From NCBI GenBank assembly GCA_016201575.1, contig JACQCN010000154.1, positions 1-6,802 of the forward strand: DNA of 6,802 nt, read 5' to 3'. The stretch is from Candidatus Rokuibacteriota bacterium (GTDB lineage: Bacteria; Methylomirabilota; Methylomirabilia; Rokubacteriales; CSP1-6). Shown here piece after piece: positions 5,034 through 6,802 of the stretch. The position numbers were made by a program, and so were the translations under genes. How positions within the stretch are numbered: position 1 is the first letter of the stretch; each line of letters begins with the position of its first letter. Below the pieces are notes generated by a model. It saw only the letters and a program-made list of their open reading frames with translations. It did not search any database and was not told the origin of the DNA.

Positions 5034-6802
5034 CGATCCCATCACCGTCTCCGTCGTCCAGCACCGGCTCGAAGCAATCGTCCAGGAGATGGGCGAGGCC
5101 ATGCTGCGGACGGCCTACTCGCAGATCCTCAACTCGAGCCGCGACTTCTCCACCGCGGTCTTCGACGGCGAGGGGCGGCTGGCCGCGCAGGCCGAGCACG
5201 TGCCGATCCACGTGGGCGCGCTGCCGTGGGCCGTGGCCGCGATCCGCGACTTCTTCGCGGATCGCGTGCGCCCCGGCGACCTCTTCCTGCTCAACGACCC
5301 GTATCACGGCGGCAACCACCTCCCCGACCTCACGGTGCTGCTCCCCGTCTTCGTCGACGGCCGGCCGGTGTTCTGGTCGATCAACCGCGCCCACCAGCAC
5401 GACATCGGCGGGGCGACGCACGGCACCTACAACCCCGCGGCCACGGAGATCTGGCAGGAGGGCATCCGGATCACGCCGCTCAAGCTCTACGACGGCGGCC
5501 ACGTGCGCGACGACGTGCTCCAGATGATCGCCACCAACGTTCGCCACCCGCGCGACTTCCAGGGCGACCTCCGCGCCATGATCGGCTCGGCGCGCGTGGG
5601 CGAGCGCCGGCTCCTCAAGCTGGTGGACGAGTACGGGCTGGCCACCGTCACCGCCGCGGTGGGCGAGGTCCTCGACGGCGCCGAGCGGCAGGCGCGGGCC
5701 TGCATCGCCACCTGGAAGGACGGCGTGTTCCGGGGCGAGGCGATGCTCGACGACGACGGACACGGGACGACCGACATCCACGTCCGGGCCACGGTGACCA
5801 AGCGCGGCGACGCGCTCGAGGTCGACCTGAGCGACTCCCACCGCCAGGTGGCGGGCTTCATCAACTCCTCCTGGCCCAACACGATGTCGGCCGTGACCAT
5901 GGCCCTCGCCTACCTGATCGACCCGCGCACGCCGAAGAACGAGGGGACCTTCCGCCCCGTCACGGTGAAGGCGAAGCAGGGCACGATCGTCTGGCCCTAT
6001 CCGCCCGCGCCGGTGACCCTCTGCACCAACCACTGCGCGCAGGACATCGCCGAGGCCGTCACCAAGGCGCTCGCGCGCTCGTGCCCCGACCGCGCGATGG
6101 CCGGCTGGTCCAAGCGCTTCCGCATCGCCATCCAGGGCGTCAACCCGCGGACGCGGCGCCCGTTCATCTGGCACCTGTTCCACGCGCGCGGCGGCGGCGG
6201 TGCCTCGTCGGCGGGCGACGGGTGGCCGACGGCGGGCGAGGGGCAGGCGGCGGGCGGCATCAAGTTCGGCAGCGTGGAGGTGACGGAGACACGGTTCCCG
6301 CTCTTCTTCGCGTGCCACGAGTTCCGGCCGGACTCGGGCGGCGCCGGCCGGTTCCGCGGCGGCGTCGGCTCCGTCCTCGAGCTGCGCATGGAGACGACGG
6401 AGCCGGCGCGCGCCAACACCGCCGGCGAGGGCGTGAAGTACCCGCCCCACGGGCTGCTCGGCGGGAAGGACGGCACGACCCACCGCTACCGGCTGATCTC
6501 GAAGGGGCGAACGCGGTTCCTCAAGACCAAGGAGGTTGGCGTGCCGGTGATGCCCGGCGACGTATTCCTGATCGAGTCGTCCGGAGGCGGCGCCTACGGC
6601 GACCCGAAGCGCCGGGACCCGGGCGCGCACGCCGAAGACCTCGCCAACGGGGTGGTGACTGTCTCGGGCGTCGCCTCGGGGTGGGCTCGCCGTAGGCGCT
6701 CCGCGCAATCTCGAATTCGTCCGCTCGCCTCGATTGACTCGGGCCTCGCCGCGCGACGGGCTCGCAGAAGACTCGCCGACGCCGCTCGGCTCGAACTGCG
6801 GG
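5029..6802 (+). CDS. Hydantoinase B/oxoprolinase-family subunit (3' end not reached)
   Basis: The frame is open from ATG 5029 to the window end (591 codons). It matches the HyuB family: N-methylhydantoinase, 5-oxoprolinase C-terminal half, or acetone/acetophenone carboxylase-type subunits, which act with an ATP-using HyuA partner. Family marks are the start MIDPITVSVVQHRLEAIVQE, RDFSTAVFDGEGRL, NDPYHGGNHLPDLTV (89-103), NRAHQHDIGG (119-128), SSWPNTMSA (about 279-287), the Gly-rich segment near 388-408, FRGGVGSVLELRM, and SGGGAYGDPKRRDP (518-531). Upstream in-frame codons hold no other start before TGA 4990-4992. Proteins of this family usually end about 15 residues after the LANGVVT segment (538-544). 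Here the frame runs on as basic, Ala/Arg-rich filler inside CTCG-rich DNA, so the true end may have been changed by an indel near 6665-6695. No HyuA gene lies upstream, where the pseudogene sits. Substrate not assignable. Confidence 0.92.
   Translation, partial: MIDPITVSVVQHRLEAIVQEMGEAMLRTAYSQILNSSRDFSTAVFDGEGRLAAQAEHVPIHVGALPWAVAAIRDFFADRVRPGDLFLLNDPYHGGNHLPDLTVLLPVFVDGRPVFWSINRAHQHDIGGATHGTYNPAATEIWQEGIRITPLKLYDGGHVRDDVLQMIATNVRHPRDFQGDLRAMIGSARVGERRLLKLVDEYGLATVTAAVGEVLDGAERQARACIATWKDGVFRGEAMLDDDGHGTTDIHVRATVTKRGDALEVDLSDSHRQVAGFINSSWPNTMSAVTMALAYLIDPRTPKNEGTFRPVTVKAKQGTIVWPYPPAPVTLCTNHCAQDIAEAVTKALARSCPDRAMAGWSKRFRIAIQGVNPRTRRPFIWHLFHARGGGGASSAGDGWPTAGEGQAAGGIKFGSVEVTETRFPLFFACHEFRPDSGGAGRFRGGVGSVLELRMETTEPARANTAGEGVKYPPHGLLGGKDGTTHRYRLISKGRTRFLKTKEVGVPVMPGDVFLIESSGGGAYGDPKRRDPGAHAEDLANGVVTVSGVASGWARRRRSAQSRIRPLASIDSGLAARRARRRLADAARLELR
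6663..6793. repeat. CTCG-rich low-complexity stretch at the 3' edge
   Basis: CTCG occurs 12 times in about 130 bp (starts at 6663, 6675, 6686, 6710, 6724, 6729, 6738, 6745, 6761, 6772, 6785 and 6790). Random sequence of this composition should hold about one. Several gaps are 11-14 bp, but spacing is not regular. It begins near the expected end of the hydantoinase protein and continues to the window edge. It looks like intergenic or dispersed-repeat DNA rather than conserved coding sequence. Confidence 0.5.

Noticed and set aside
4941..6695. A 584-codon plus-strand frame overlapping the hydantoinase gene
   Set aside because: Its product is Arg/Pro-rich with no recognisable fold. The frame starting at 5029 has all the family motifs.
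5014..6708. A 564-codon minus-strand frame opposite the hydantoinase gene
   Set aside because: It is a shadow caused by GC-rich third positions. It shows no domain, and the plus strand encodes a family-typical hydantoinase B along the same stretch.
1..6802. CRISPR array, tRNA or rRNA genes, or a defence or phage-like island
   Set aside because: I saw no regularly spaced repeats, no tRNA-like T-arm or acceptor pattern, no rRNA stretches, and no nuclease, methyltransferase or phage genes.

Overview
The window is about 6.8 kb of very GC-rich bacterial DNA. Its genes are strongly biased to G or C at the third codon position, its intergenic gaps are short, and GTG starts are common. The mix of a NarL-type two-component pair, a PIG-L/LmbE deacetylase, a TSUP transporter with a DUF1634 partner, and a hydantoinase B/oxoprolinase subunit would fit an uncultured soil or groundwater lineage such as Rokubacteria/Methylomirabilota, or a GC-rich proteobacterium. 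This placement rests on gene content and composition only and is weak.

Layout. Positions 1-110 hold the last 35 codons of what looks like a transposase. A non-coding gap follows to a strong minus-strand terminator (357-382). Two minus-strand genes come next and overlap by ATGA: a membrane-anchored histidine kinase (1068-2096) and its NarL/FixJ response regulator (409-1071). They are transcribed away from a 363-bp divergent region (2097-2459). That region holds a candidate promoter in each direction, a 17-bp inverted repeat, and two copies of a 22-bp two-box direct repeat.

On the plus strand follow a PIG-L/LmbE-type deacetylase (2460-3224), then a TSUP (TauE/SafE) permease (3395-4237) and a DUF1634 membrane protein (4249-4614) that form a tight two-gene unit. 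The permease start lies 6 nt after a TATAGT box, the layout of a leaderless mRNA. Next is a broken gene (4635-4897): a signal peptide followed, after an apparent one-base loss, by the first part of a carboxypeptidase-regulatory-like/plastocyanin-type secreted protein. The last gene is a hydantoinase B/N-methylhydantoinase-type subunit (5029 to the window end). Its start codon lies inside a near-perfect inverted repeat, and its C-terminal end runs without a stop into an unusual CTCG-rich stretch.

How the genes may work together. The kinase and regulator form one signalling unit. The TSUP and DUF1634 proteins probably form one membrane export unit for a sulfur oxyanion or other organic anion. 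The deacetylase and the hydantoinase subunit look like independent metabolic genes. I see no convincing wholly new multi-gene system. The points most worth a second look are the regulatory repeats, the hairpin over the hydantoinase start, the leaderless-type promoter, the TSUP-DUF1634 pairing, the secreted-protein pseudogene and the CTCG-rich tail.
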